The notes beneath the pieces were generated by a model. That model ran no database searches, had not been told where the DNA came from, and worked only from the letters and a program-made list of their open reading frames with translations. Both the position numbers and the translations under genes were made by a program. DNA of 17,375 bases from Candidatus Aminicenantota bacterium (GTDB lineage Bacteria; Acidobacteriota; Aminicenantia; UBA2199), in NCBI GenBank assembly GCA_020355945.1, contig CP070627.1, positions 291,950-309,324 on the forward strand, in the 5' to 3' direction. Of this stretch, positions 1 to 7,505 are shown one piece after another. The stretch's first letter is position 1. Each line of letters begins with the position of its first letter.

Positions 1-655
1 GTTTACCGCCAAACGACAGCTCGCCTTCCCTTTCGGGGCGCGGACGGTCTACAAGGTCTACATCTTGGAGCTTTGGGAAGGTGAGTTTCTCGCGTAAGTG
101 GCCGATCTCGCCGTCGGTCAGTAAAATCACGGGTGTACGATATTCCTCGGCCAAATTGAAACAATCAATCATCATCTCAAAGGATTCCTGCACTGAGTTT
201 GGAGCCATAGCAATAATATTATGGTCGCCGTGCGTGCCCCATCGCGCCTGCATCATATCGCCCTGGGCGGCTTTGGTGGCTTGGCCTGTTGAAGGCCCGG
301 AGCGCTGCACATTCACGATCACACAGGGGGTCTCGGTCATTACCGCATAGCCAATGTTCTCTTGCATAAGTGAGAAACCCGGCCCGGAGGTGGCGGTCAT
401 AGCTTTAGCGCCAGCCCATGCAGCGCCGATGCAAGCACCGATGCTAGCCAGCTCGTCTTCGAATTGGATATAATAACCGTTGACGTTCGGCAGCTCGCGC
501 GCCATTACCTCGGCGACTTCGGACGCGGGTGTGATCGGGTAGCCGCCGAAAAAATTACAACCCGCAAACAGCGCGCCATACGAGCAAGCTTCATCCCCCA
601 ATATAAACCGTGTTGTATTTTCAAATCTCTTCAGGTATTTGGCACGAATATCCAT
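1..655 (-). CDS. korA: 2-oxoacid:ferredoxin oxidoreductase, alpha subunit (KorA type), 3' end outside window
   Basis: I translated the reverse strand from an ATG at 655; the first 218 codons are open to the left edge. KorA-type subunits carry the pyrimidine and part of the TPP-binding fold of enzymes that oxidise 2-oxoglutarate or related 2-oxoacids to acyl-CoA while reducing ferredoxin in the cytoplasm. Family hallmarks seen: GDEACSYGAL (20-29), GGYPITPASE (37-46), FEDELASIGA (65-74), TSGPGFSLM (89-97) and QRSGPSTG (117-124). The family is usually about 370 residues, so roughly the last 40 percent is missing off the left edge. The start is supported by AGGAG at 663-667, eight bases upstream. 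GC content is clearly higher than in the genes to the right. Upstream, where a ferredoxin subunit or a promoter might be expected, lies a broken radical SAM gene. Specificity (2-oxoglutarate against branched-chain 2-oxoacids) cannot be decided from this part. Confidence 0.9.
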   Translation of the reverse strand, partial: MDIRAKYLKRFENTTRFILGDEACSYGALFAGCNFFGGYPITPASEVAEVMARELPNVNGYYIQFEDELASIGACIGAAWAGAKAMTATSGPGFSLMQENIGYAVMTETPCVIVNVQRSGPSTGQATKAAQGDMMQARWGTHGDHNIIAMAPNSVQESFEMMIDCFNLAEEYRTPVILLTDGEIGHLREKLTFPKLQDVDLVDRPRPEREGELSFGGK

Positions 656-674
656 AATCAAGCTCCTGAATTAT

Positions 675-1261
675 TCGTTGACTATCATAATGGAAACCCG
701 GAACAGGTTTTGAAAAACATAAAATTAATGAAAGAAATCCGTACGGCAGTGGGAAGAAAAACTCCCCTTATTGAAGCTCAAGCATTATTAATGAAACAAA
801 ATGAACAAAATATTAGAGAATTTAAAGAGGTTTTATTGAAGACCGGTGTGGATGCGATTCGTATGAAGACATTGAATGTTTTCATGTCAGGGGAGAGTCC
901 GGGAAATGAGGACAGAGACTTTTTGCCCCAAAATCCGGCTTTGCTTCGATATGAGACCCATGAGCCGCAACCTGCCAGTCAGACTGACAAATTGCTGCTT
1001 TGTAGATGGCCTTGGGACCGTCTGATTGTCCTGGCTGACGGTACCATTACCCCCTGCTGTCATGATTTCAATGGGAATTTCCCCCTGGGCAGAGTAATAC
1101 CAAACACTGCCAGGGAGATGTGGGATACGCCCCAAAGGCGTCAATTCATGGTGCGCCGTATCCTGGAGCCCCGGACAATACCAATGTGCAGAAGATGTTC
1201 CAGTGCCGTTCCTTCTCATTCACTTCGAAAAGAAGTAAATATAGATAAAAACCGGGAATAG
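675..1261 (+). pseudogene. C-terminal remnant of a radical SAM/SPASM protein
   Basis: The reading frame is open from 464, but its first 60 or so codons are antisense to korA, so the homologous part begins near 675. What remains is the end of a radical SAM barrel (DYHNGNPEQVLKNIKLMKEI, then ALLMKQNEQNIREFKEVLLKTGVDAI) followed by a SPASM domain that binds auxiliary Fe-S clusters. SPASM cysteines are in LCRWPWDRL, ITPCCHDFNGNFPLG and MCRRC. The CxxxCxxC motif for the SAM-binding cluster is absent, so radical chemistry is not possible from this piece. PCCHD followed by an aromatic residue and a small-residue/G pair, and CRRC, also occur in the intact enzyme at 8614-9492, so the two are related. 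The stop lies two bases before the aminotransferase ATG. The first in-frame ATG is at 728. It may still be translated, but I call it a pseudogene with a lost 5' half. Confidence 0.75.
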
Positions 1262-1263
1262 CG

Positions 1264-2385
1264 ATGAACCGTTACCGTTTTTTAGAACCAAGTTGTCCTG
1301 ACCTTTCGATTTTTACAGGGTATATTAAAGGGATAGTCTCCGGGGGAAGGCTCAGCAATAATGGCCCAATGGTAAAAAAATTAGAAGCATCCTTTAAAAA
1401 TTTGTTTGAGGTTGAGCAGGCAATATGTGTATCCAGTGCGACGCTGGGATTGCTTATTTTACTGCGAGTCCTGGATATTACGCCGGGTTCGGAGGTTATT
1501 TTACCTTCTTTTAACTTCCCGGCCCCGGCAGAAGCTGCGCTCTGGAACAGGTTGGAACTGTCTTATGGAGAAATCCGGGGGGATGATCTGACAATGGATG
1601 TTTCCCAATTGAATAAGTGTTTGAATCACCGGTCTCGTGTGATTATGCCGGTTCATTCAATGGGTAACCTTGCTGATGTGGATGCCTGGCATTTTTTTGC
1701 GAAAAAACATGATCTGTGCCTCTTATTCGATGGGGCTTCCGCAATAGGAAGCCTGATTTTGCCAGGAAAGGGAAAGGCTGGCATCGGGATAGGCACGGTT
1801 ATCAGCCTTCACGCCACAAAAATCTTACCTGCTGGCGAAGGCGGTGTGATTCTTACCAATGACCGATCTTTATCGAAATTGTGCCGGCAATTGATCAATT
1901 TCGGTTTTGACACAAAGGGTTCGGTCAATTTCTATGGTCTGAATGCCAAGCTGTCCGAACTCCATGCGGCATTTGTTCTTGCCGGTTTGAAAAATCTTCA
2001 TGATAATCTGAATTTGCGGGTAGAATTGATGGAGGTATACCTGGAGAACCTGGGCCGTATACCCTGGCTCATACCCTGTGTTTCATCACCATCCGTACCG
2101 CATCTTTTCCCGGTGCTGTTGAATCATCGATACCCTGCATCATTACGGGAGAGTCTTCTCAATCAACTGCATTTGCAAGGTATTGAAACCCGTTGTTACT
2201 ATAATCCCCCCCTGCATCGGATGCCAGCCTTTAAACCGGCGCTGCCCATATCACTGCCTATCACGGAGGAGGTTTGTTCAAGGATTATCTGCCTGCCCTT
2301 TCATACGGGGCTAAGTCCAGGGTCCGTTATTGATATGATTAACAGGATGGAAACCATCGAGGTATCGTATGCCCAAAAATCTTGA
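1264..2385 (+). CDS. DegT/DnrJ/EryC1/StrS family aminotransferase
   Basis: This PLP-dependent fold-type I aminotransferase (373 residues, normal family length) typically aminates a nucleotide-linked keto sugar in the cytoplasm, with glutamate or glutamine as donor. The PLP lysine is K186 in SLHATKILPAGEGG, the expected S/FHATK..GEGG block. The pyridine-nitrogen aspartate is D156 in LLFDGASAIG. The N-terminal G-x-LSNNGPMVKKLE resembles the family G-x-x-x-T-x-GP segment, with S in place of T, and NAKLSELHAA (227-236) matches the conserved N-x-x-x-x-E-x-x-AA block. The start follows the previous stop by two bases, with only a weak ribosome site. Its 3' end overlaps the next gene by 17 bases, so the two are likely co-transcribed. 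The aminated sugar cannot be named; other DegT roles such as dehydration, or a regulatory function, are less likely. Confidence 0.9.
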   Translation: MNRYRFLEPSCPDLSIFTGYIKGIVSGGRLSNNGPMVKKLEASFKNLFEVEQAICVSSATLGLLILLRVLDITPGSEVILPSFNFPAPAEAALWNRLELSYGEIRGDDLTMDVSQLNKCLNHRSRVIMPVHSMGNLADVDAWHFFAKKHDLCLLFDGASAIGSLILPGKGKAGIGIGTVISLHATKILPAGEGGVILTNDRSLSKLCRQLINFGFDTKGSVNFYGLNAKLSELHAAFVLAGLKNLHDNLNLRVELMEVYLENLGRIPWLIPCVSSPSVPHLFPVLLNHRYPASLRESLLNQLHLQGIETRCYYNPPLHRMPAFKPALPISLPITEEVCSRIICLPFHTGLSPGSVIDMINRMETIEVSYAQKS

Positions 2386-3133
2386 CAATAGAATCCGGTT
2401 ATACTGGGAAAAAGCTGACACCCAATCAATGAAGGACCAATATCTTAAAAAGCTGGAAGCCAAACTGATCGATTCCCATATTACTGAAAACGATAGGGTT
2501 TTGGACCTTGGCTGTGGAGATGGGACAGGAAGCCAGCTTTATCGCCGCCGCTGCAGGTGGTATGTGGGTTTTGACCGCTCTGCCCGGATGTTGAGAGAAT
2601 TCTCCCGGCGGGAACCGGACACGCCTCTTATACTGGGTGATATCCAATCATTACCCTTTGGCAATACCACTAGAAAATTTACCGTTATCATCACCCAGCG
2701 ATCATTGATCAATCTCCCGGACCGCACTGCCCAGAAACTAGCTTTACGGCGAATTTCCCGTATACTGAGACCTGGAAACCGGCTGATACTGTGCGAAGCA
2801 TTCCAGGAGGGCTTTGCCAGGTTGAATGAACTTCGCTCTTACCTGGGTTCTCAACCCATTAAAGAACTCTGGCATAATATCTATCTTGACCGGAAACTAA
2901 CAGCAGGGGAATTATCCGGTATAATGCATCTTGAGAAAGAAGAGGATCTGAGCTGCTATTATTTTTTGACACGGGTGGTTCACCAGGCATTGGTGGGTGA
3001 AGCCGTGCCTCAATGGAACAGCCCGATCAATCGTATTGCGTTTGAAATTGCCAAAAGCGGAAAGGCCCCTGATTTTAAAGGCTTTAGTACAATTATGTTA
3101 CAAATTTGGCGAAAAAAAAAGGAGGTTAATTGA
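2369..3133 (+). CDS. class I SAM-dependent methyltransferase
   Basis: A 254-residue cytoplasmic methyltransferase of the Methyltransf_11/25 type. Motif I is VLDLGCGDG (44-52), the acidic residue that grips the SAM ribose is probably D69 in VGFDRS, and GDIQSLPFG (90-98) is the usual motif II/III region. RISRILRPGNRLILCE (128-143) is the typical post-motif strand and helix. The C-terminal part, about residue 150 on, should hold the acceptor site and gives no recognisable specificity. The gene starts inside the end of the aminotransferase gene (17-base overlap) with GAGG about 7 bases upstream. Context suggests methylation of a sugar, lipid or peptide intermediate of the same pathway (inference). 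It ends in a lysine-rich stretch that includes AAGGAGGT. Confidence 0.88.
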   Translation: MPKNLDNRIRLYWEKADTQSMKDQYLKKLEAKLIDSHITENDRVLDLGCGDGTGSQLYRRRCRWYVGFDRSARMLREFSRREPDTPLILGDIQSLPFGNTTRKFTVIITQRSLINLPDRTAQKLALRRISRILRPGNRLILCEAFQEGFARLNELRSYLGSQPIKELWHNIYLDRKLTAGELSGIMHLEKEEDLSCYYFLTRVVHQALVGEAVPQWNSPINRIAFEIAKSGKAPDFKGFSTIMLQIWRKKKEVN

Positions 3134-3204
3134 CCAAATCCACTGCAGCATTTATTTGGACTTTTATTAATGTGACATGGAAAAAAGACAAGCTAACAGG
3201 TTGA
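3130..3204 (+). other. possible 24-residue coupled ORF after strong Shine-Dalgarno
   Basis: AAGGAGGT at 3119-3126 is the strongest ribosome site in this operon, yet no long gene starts just after it. The nearest start is TTG at 3130, overlapping the methyltransferase TGA (TTGA). It opens a 24-codon frame (MTKSTAAFIWTF...) that ends inside the following glycosyltransferase gene in another frame. It could be a leader that couples translation, a gene stub like others in this operon, or chance: the SD lies in Lys/Glu codons and its spacing to TTG is short (4 bases). Confidence 0.2.
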
Positions 3205-4181
3205 AGGGTGAAGGCAAACATTCAACCCTCCCTGGTCTGAGTGTCGTGGTGCTTCACTATAACCGGCCGTGGTGTCTTGAAATTTGTGTCTCGTCTCTCA
3301 GGCAGGCATTTAACCACTGGCGGATCAATCATGAAATTATTGTTGCCGATGATGGTTCGGACCCTGATTTACTTCCTTTATTGGACAGGTTCCCTTTTGA
3401 CCGGATTTATATTCAGCAAAAACGTTTTTATGATGATCAGCATTCATCGGTTTATAATACGATTCGGGCAGCTATTGAACTGGCAAAATATCCCTTTCTT
3501 TTGTTCCTGGAGGATGATTTTTGGTTGATTCCGCAAGGGTTCCGGGATCGGGATAAAAATCATATCAACGGATTACTGTCCCAACCCTGCTTCAATGTTG
3601 ATGCCAATCCTTTCAGTGGTGCCATCGAGCTTTTAATGCAGCTCACCGCTGCACACTTTGTGGAACTTGCCCGCAGTTTTACCAATCCCCGTTATCACTG
3701 TTTTCCCGATACGGAAAAATGTTTTTGTGGAGTTCCTTTCCAGGCAAAATCGCAGTCTCAACATCCCCGCTTTTATTCATGCGACTGGCCCAATATCCAG
3801 CGGACATCCGACGCGTTATCAATTCCTTTACCCCTGGGAAGTACGTGTTGGGATGGGGAATTGGAAGTTTCCCGTTTGCGCTGCAAACGATATGGAAACC
3901 ATAACTGGGTTTATAATCCCAAATACTGTTATTTTGCCCATATGAATATTTTTACCTGGCGTGAAGTATACAATCGCAGCGGTGCTGAGAATCATATGCA
4001 CTTCCCCGGTGAAGCGGATGAAACATCCGTACCTTACCGGTTTAAACCGGTAAAAGGGTTTAATACTCTTCTTCTCCAGGGATTTAAAAGGGGCATTATC
4101 CGGAATGACCCGGAGGCATATTTTTCCATGAACCCCATGGAATATGTTTACACCACACTTTACAGGAAGGTGTGCTCATGA
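3177..4181 (+). CDS. GT-A fold glycosyltransferase, family 2-like
   Basis: A 334-residue family 2-like glycosyltransferase, which would move a sugar from a nucleotide donor to a lipid-linked or growing glycan at the inner face of the membrane. The nucleotide-binding start is LSVVVLHYNRPWCLEICVSS (21-40), followed by VADDGSD (56-62) and a DxD-like metal site LLFLEDDF (108-115). Beyond residue 130 the sequence is atypical: rich in Cys, Trp and His (for example HCFPDTEKCFCGVP), with no family motif I can name, and no membrane segments. The chosen ATG has no clear ribosome site, so the true start may be elsewhere near 3177-3240; the family core needs residue 20 onward. The gene ends in an ATGA overlap with the next. 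Acceptor and donor are unknown. Confidence 0.8.
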   Translation: MEKRQANRLKGEGKHSTLPGLSVVVLHYNRPWCLEICVSSLRQAFNHWRINHEIIVADDGSDPDLLPLLDRFPFDRIYIQQKRFYDDQHSSVYNTIRAAIELAKYPFLLFLEDDFWLIPQGFRDRDKNHINGLLSQPCFNVDANPFSGAIELLMQLTAAHFVELARSFTNPRYHCFPDTEKCFCGVPFQAKSQSQHPRFYSCDWPNIQRTSDALSIPLPLGSTCWDGELEVSRLRCKRYGNHNWVYNPKYCYFAHMNIFTWREVYNRSGAENHMHFPGEADETSVPYRFKPVKGFNTLLLQGFKRGIIRNDPEAYFSMNPMEYVYTTLYRKVCS

Positions 4182-5131
4182 TTTACCGTATTGCATCGGC
4201 ACCGGCAAAGGGAAAAGGGCTGGTGGGTGTTTACCCGGAATGGGAAAATTCCGGTACAGGCACAAAAGACAAACAAATCCTGGAGCAGCAGACTGATTTT
4301 TCAATACTGTTCACCAGGAACTACTGCGGGCAGTTCGTGAAACGTATTGAAAGGCAGTTGTTACAATTTGGCCGATATATAGATATCGTATGCGGCTGGG
4401 AACCGGAAAAACTCCGTATGCTTTTTTTACCCTTTAATCCTTCCATCGAGGTTTTAAGACTTTCTGCCATGCATTTCAATACATTTGACCTGATTTCAAC
4501 AGTCCGTAATGAGTGTGCCCGTTTTCCCCCAGAAAAGAAGTATGATATTTTCTTTTCTATGTCGCAAAGGCCGGATAACCTTAAACAGGTAGACCTTCTC
4601 TGCGGGATTCTCTCCAGAATTCAGCAGCCGACACATATTATTGGCTTTGGCAGACTTTCGGATACAGCACTTATTGAAATCAGGAAGAATAAAAACGTTT
4701 CCTTTTACTGGTGCGGAAAAGCAAAGGTGACCGATACCGAGCAGCGTCTCAATTTTCTAACCGAGCTGGTAAAATCGCGCTGTTTACTGGTCACCTCACG
4801 AGTCGAGGGATACTGCCGCCTCATGGGTGAAGCCCTTTTGCTGGGTGTACCTATTCTCCTGAATGGGGAAATCCTTTGTGAAAACTGGATGCACTTGAAT
4901 GCAGACAACTGCAGGATGTTTACCGAAGCTACCTTTGACATATGTTTAAAAGACATATTATCCCGGGCATGGAACTTTACCCCGCCGGTTTATGAGGACG
5001 GCAACAAATTGTTACAGTCATTTTTCAAAGACTTTCTCCATAGACGAGGGCTTCCTCTTCCCGAAACCTGGTTTCCTCTAAAATATGGAGCTTTGACAGA
5101 TCAACGGGTTCTCTTGAGTGGGAAAAAATGA
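4178..5131 (+). CDS. GT-B fold glycosyltransferase, GT4-like
   Basis: A 317-residue protein with a GT4-like C-terminal donor domain: RCLLVTSRVEGYCRLMGEAL (201-220) contains the E-x7-E pair (E210, E218), followed by LGVPILLNG. The segment KKYDIFFSMSQRPDNLKQVDLL (120-141) looks like the start of the second Rossmann domain. The N-terminal acceptor domain (1-115) is short and divergent; whole length is below the usual 350-400. I prefer ATG 4178 to the GTG at 4172 because AGGAAGG at 4164-4170 then sits seven bases away instead of one, and because ATG 4178 forms an ATGA overlap with the previous stop, a sign of translational coupling. It ends in a second ATGA overlap with a truncated gene. Donor sugar unknown. 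Confidence 0.75.
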   Translation: MIYRIASAPAKGKGLVGVYPEWENSGTGTKDKQILEQQTDFSILFTRNYCGQFVKRIERQLLQFGRYIDIVCGWEPEKLRMLFLPFNPSIEVLRLSAMHFNTFDLISTVRNECARFPPEKKYDIFFSMSQRPDNLKQVDLLCGILSRIQQPTHIIGFGRLSDTALIEIRKNKNVSFYWCGKAKVTDTEQRLNFLTELVKSRCLLVTSRVEGYCRLMGEALLLGVPILLNGEILCENWMHLNADNCRMFTEATFDICLKDILSRAWNFTPPVYEDGNKLLQSFFKDFLHRRGLPLPETWFPLKYGALTDQRVLLSGKK

Positions 5132-5283
5132 AAGAAAAATGGATTAATCCTATTGATGAGGCTGTAGTGGTTCTTATTCCGGGTGGGGAATTTCTAATGG
5201 GGAGCCGTTATGAACAGCCATTGCACCGGGTTTTTATTAACGATTTCCGGATATACCAGGCACATGTCACCAACCGGCAGTAG
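5128..5283 (+). pseudogene. N-terminal stub of a formylglycine-generating-enzyme-like (SUMF1) gene
   Basis: A 51-codon frame starts in ATGA overlap with the preceding glycosyltransferase and ends at TAG 5281-5283. Its peptide contains VVVLIPGGEFLMGSRYEQPL and then HRVFINDFRIYQAHVTNRQ, matching the family entry pattern (M/V-x-I-P-G-G-x-F-x-M-G-S, P-x-H-x-V, F-x-I, V-T-N-x-Q). The family is normally 230-300 residues and activates sulfatases or, in other branches, modifies small molecules; the copper-binding cysteines and most of the fold are absent here. After the TAG the same frame does not continue recognisably as this family. The 3' part appears to have been replaced by the next glycosyltransferase gene, which begins 38 bases downstream. 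Confidence 0.75.
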
Positions 5284-5320
5284 ATTTCCGTATGGGATTT
5301 CGTGTCCTTTTGGAGGGCCC

Positions 5321-6136
5321 ATGAAGCGTGGATTTATATGTATCCTGTTCAAATGCGAAGAAACCGCTCATTGTATCCATCGAAAGACAACGGCGGAAAC
5401 CTGGAAAGCTTGTTTGAATATTGCTGTTAAGACCTTTAGATTCAACAATCCCGGTTCCCGGTTGTATATTTTTGACATTCATGACCAACTACAAACCCGA
5501 GAAAAAGAGATAATGCAGCAGTATGCTGTGGTCCGGGGCAGTGGAGAATTAAAAGAAGCAGGTTTTGTATCCGATACTTTTAATAAAATCATTGCCCTTG
5601 ATCACATTGGGTTTGATGAAACATGCCTTTTTGACCTGGATTTTGTTTTTACCGGGCCTATGGATAATATTTTCCAGTTGGTACATGATGATCTCGGGGT
5701 ACTTGACTACCCGAACTATCTGCGAACAGAAAACAGGATTAACAGTGGGATTATTGTGCTTCGCAATAGGAGTGTACTTGAAGTGCTTCACCGGCAGCGC
5801 CAATGTCTTGATAAAAGTCTTTCCGATGAAGACCTTATCGACCGCAGTGTAAGCGAGAAAAAGCTTACGATTACCCGTCTTCCTGATATTTATGGGAAGA
5901 GTAAACAAATGTGGTGGGCCAGGTCTGCAAAGGACCTGACACCCTCCTGTGCATCGAAGTGGGTTGGTTCGTTATCGATTGATTGGTCGAGGCAGCCCCC
6001 TATCTTCAGTCTTGGTGAACAGCGAGTTTTCGCATGGCACTTCTCAAGTGCCAAAGAGAGAATGGCAGCGGACCCTATAATCGCTTCATATATGAAAAGG
6101 ATTGATCAATGGTTCAATCAAAAAACCAGGGGCTGA
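5321..6136 (+). CDS. GT-A glycosyltransferase, GT8-like
   Basis: A 271-residue protein resembling family 8 and related retaining GT-A enzymes. FNKIIALDHIGFDETCLFDL precedes the DLD metal site (105-107), followed by FVFTGPMDNIF; ENRINSGIIVLRN (137-149) matches the acceptor-side x-x-NSGxxxL motif. The N-terminus MKRGFICILFKCEETAHC has no signal peptide. I chose ATG 5321 over the upstream start at 5210 because GGAGG at 5312-5316 sits four bases before it and because the upstream part overlaps the sulfatase-modifier stub in another frame. A final HFSSAKERMAADPIIASYM segment is not a motif I know. Likely cytoplasmic and part of the same glycan pathway; sugar unknown. Its end overlaps a short frame beginning at 6109. 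Confidence 0.75.
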   Translation: MKRGFICILFKCEETAHCIHRKTTAETWKACLNIAVKTFRFNNPGSRLYIFDIHDQLQTREKEIMQQYAVVRGSGELKEAGFVSDTFNKIIALDHIGFDETCLFDLDFVFTGPMDNIFQLVHDDLGVLDYPNYLRTENRINSGIIVLRNRSVLEVLHRQRQCLDKSLSDEDLIDRSVSEKKLTITRLPDIYGKSKQMWWARSAKDLTPSCASKWVGSLSIDWSRQPPIFSLGEQRVFAWHFSSAKERMAADPIIASYMKRIDQWFNQKTRG

Positions 6137-6207
6137 TCTTTTTGGTACTGGGTGACATACACGGCCAGCTTAATAATGGAGACCGGGTGAAAGAGTATAT
6201 CACATGA
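6109..6207 (+). pseudogene. 32-residue ORF with metallophosphoesterase-like GDIHG motif
   Basis: A 32-codon frame starts within the end of the GT8-like gene and stops at TGA 6205-6207, in ATGA overlap with the next gene. The peptide reads MVQSKNQGLIFLVLGDIHGQ and then LNNGDRVKEYIT. A hydrophobic strand followed by GDIHGQL is the opening of PPP-type calcineurin-like phosphoesterases (GDxHG), and NNGDRV could be what is left of the next metal motif after an internal deletion. It is far too short to be an enzyme. Alternatives are a short coupling peptide, a peptide substrate of the neighbouring enzymes, or chance. I favour a stub because a similar one lies at 5128-5283. Confidence 0.35.
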
Positions 6208-7505
6208 AAACAAAGCGAAATCGCAAACGCATTGTTTTAACAGGTGCCTGGGGAGGCGGCAAGACAACACTGCTTCGAGAACTTCAAGCGCATCCTGATT
6301 TTGCCTCTTCAATCCTGGTTTTGACTGAGTCTGCTCCATTAGCCAGACAGATAGGATTTTCCAAAGATTCGGAGAGATTCCCGTATTATGTTGTGGCACT
6401 GCAGAAAGCCCAGGAAGAGGGTATTGATGAGCTGGAAAACCAGGAAGACCACCGCGGGGTCCTGACCCACCGAGGTACCCTTGATGCTCTTGCTTTCTGG
6501 GAATACCAGGGGGGGAGTACGGAAACGTTTTTTAACATGATCGCCTCCACCCACAGGAAGGAATTGGAACGGTATGACGCGGTAATTCTACTCCGTACCA
6601 CAGCCCTTTATGCTCCCGGAATATACGAAGGTTACCGGCAATCGGCCGGACGTCCCATTGCCAGGGAATCAAGAGAAAAAGCCCTGGAGCTGGAAACCTT
6701 CATCCATAATGCCTGGAAAGAACATCCCGGTTTTTTTACCATAGGAGAAAAAGATATGCCCTGGTCTGAAAAGTCGAGGCTGGCAGCAAATATTCTCAGC
6801 GCCCACCTGGTTCCTCCTGGAAAACCTTCATGCTGCGAAGTCAACGCTGATCTTCATAAGATTCGCTACCCCGGGAGCCACCAATATACGGTTAACCAAC
6901 AAGGGCAGATTCAATTCCAGGGAAAGGGGAAATCACGAATCCGGGAACTGGAAACAGTTCTGCCTCATGGATCATGGGATTCCCTGATCGATATCGGTTG
7001 TGCCAAAGGCATGTTTCTTTTGTGGGCCTGGCAGCGGTATGGTTTAAAACGCCTTATAGGAATAGAAGCAGCCAAAGATATGGTGGCTGCATGCAGGAAG
7101 GCGGTGGATTATCTTGATGCACCGGCAACCATACTGCACGGTTCACCCGGTGAGTATTATAAAGCTTTTCAGCCGGCAAGCCTGGTCCTGGTACTTCACT
7201 GCTATCATTACCTATATTTTGGTTCTCCCTACGGTACCCCTGGAAATCCTTCACATGACCGGTTGTTCGATATATTTGCCAGGATTACCTCTGATACACT
7301 GGTATTTGCCAACCCGGTCAAACCGGAGGATAACAAAATTTCGTTTTATCGACAAAAGGGTATATCAGAAGAGGTTATCCGGCGTTATAATGCCCGGGAA
7401 ATTTTAAAAAGCGCGCAGCGGCACTTTCATGTGAAACAGTTTCCCTTGGGTGAAGGTCGTCCCTATTGGGTAATGAGAAAACCTCAAGGCACCATGAAAA
7501 AATGA
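6204..7505 (+). CDS. fusion of AAA_28-like P-loop ATPase/kinase and class I methyltransferase
   Basis: This 433-residue protein has two domains. Residues 8-200 form a P-loop domain with Walker A GAWGGGKTTLL (14-24), LVLTESAPLARQ (39-50) and HRGTLDALAFWE (89-100), as in the AAA_28/NadR-kinase-like family where D-R-G-x-x-D-x-x-A-Y is usual; RYDAVILLRTT (123-133) is the Walker B-like strand. Residues 245-425 form a methyltransferase with motif I LIDIGCAKGMF (261-271), acidic IGIEAAKD (285-292) and SLVLVLHCYHYLYF (326-339). A linker of 40 residues (205-245) joins them. AAA_28 members are commonly predicted to phosphorylate small molecules, so one polypeptide may phosphorylate and methylate the same substrate or adjacent ones (inference). 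The start overlaps the preceding stub by ATGA, and the end overlaps the next gene by ATGA. Confidence 0.8.
   Translation: MKTKRNRKRIVLTGAWGGGKTTLLRELQAHPDFASSILVLTESAPLARQIGFSKDSERFPYYVVALQKAQEEGIDELENQEDHRGVLTHRGTLDALAFWEYQGGSTETFFNMIASTHRKELERYDAVILLRTTALYAPGIYEGYRQSAGRPIARESREKALELETFIHNAWKEHPGFFTIGEKDMPWSEKSRLAANILSAHLVPPGKPSCCEVNADLHKIRYPGSHQYTVNQQGQIQFQGKGKSRIRELETVLPHGSWDSLIDIGCAKGMFLLWAWQRYGLKRLIGIEAAKDMVAACRKAVDYLDAPATILHGSPGEYYKAFQPASLVLVLHCYHYLYFGSPYGTPGNPSHDRLFDIFARITSDTLVFANPVKPEDNKISFYRQKGISEEVIRRYNAREILKSAQRHFHVKQFPLGEGRPYWVMRKPQGTMKK

Noticed and set aside
81..350. Open frame of 89 codons on the plus strand
   Set aside because: Antisense shadow of korA, whose reverse-strand translation matches a known family throughout.
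464..672. First part of the long plus-strand frame that ends at 1261
   Set aside because: These codons are antisense to the korA start and ribosome site and have no radical SAM homology, so I do not accept the start at 464.
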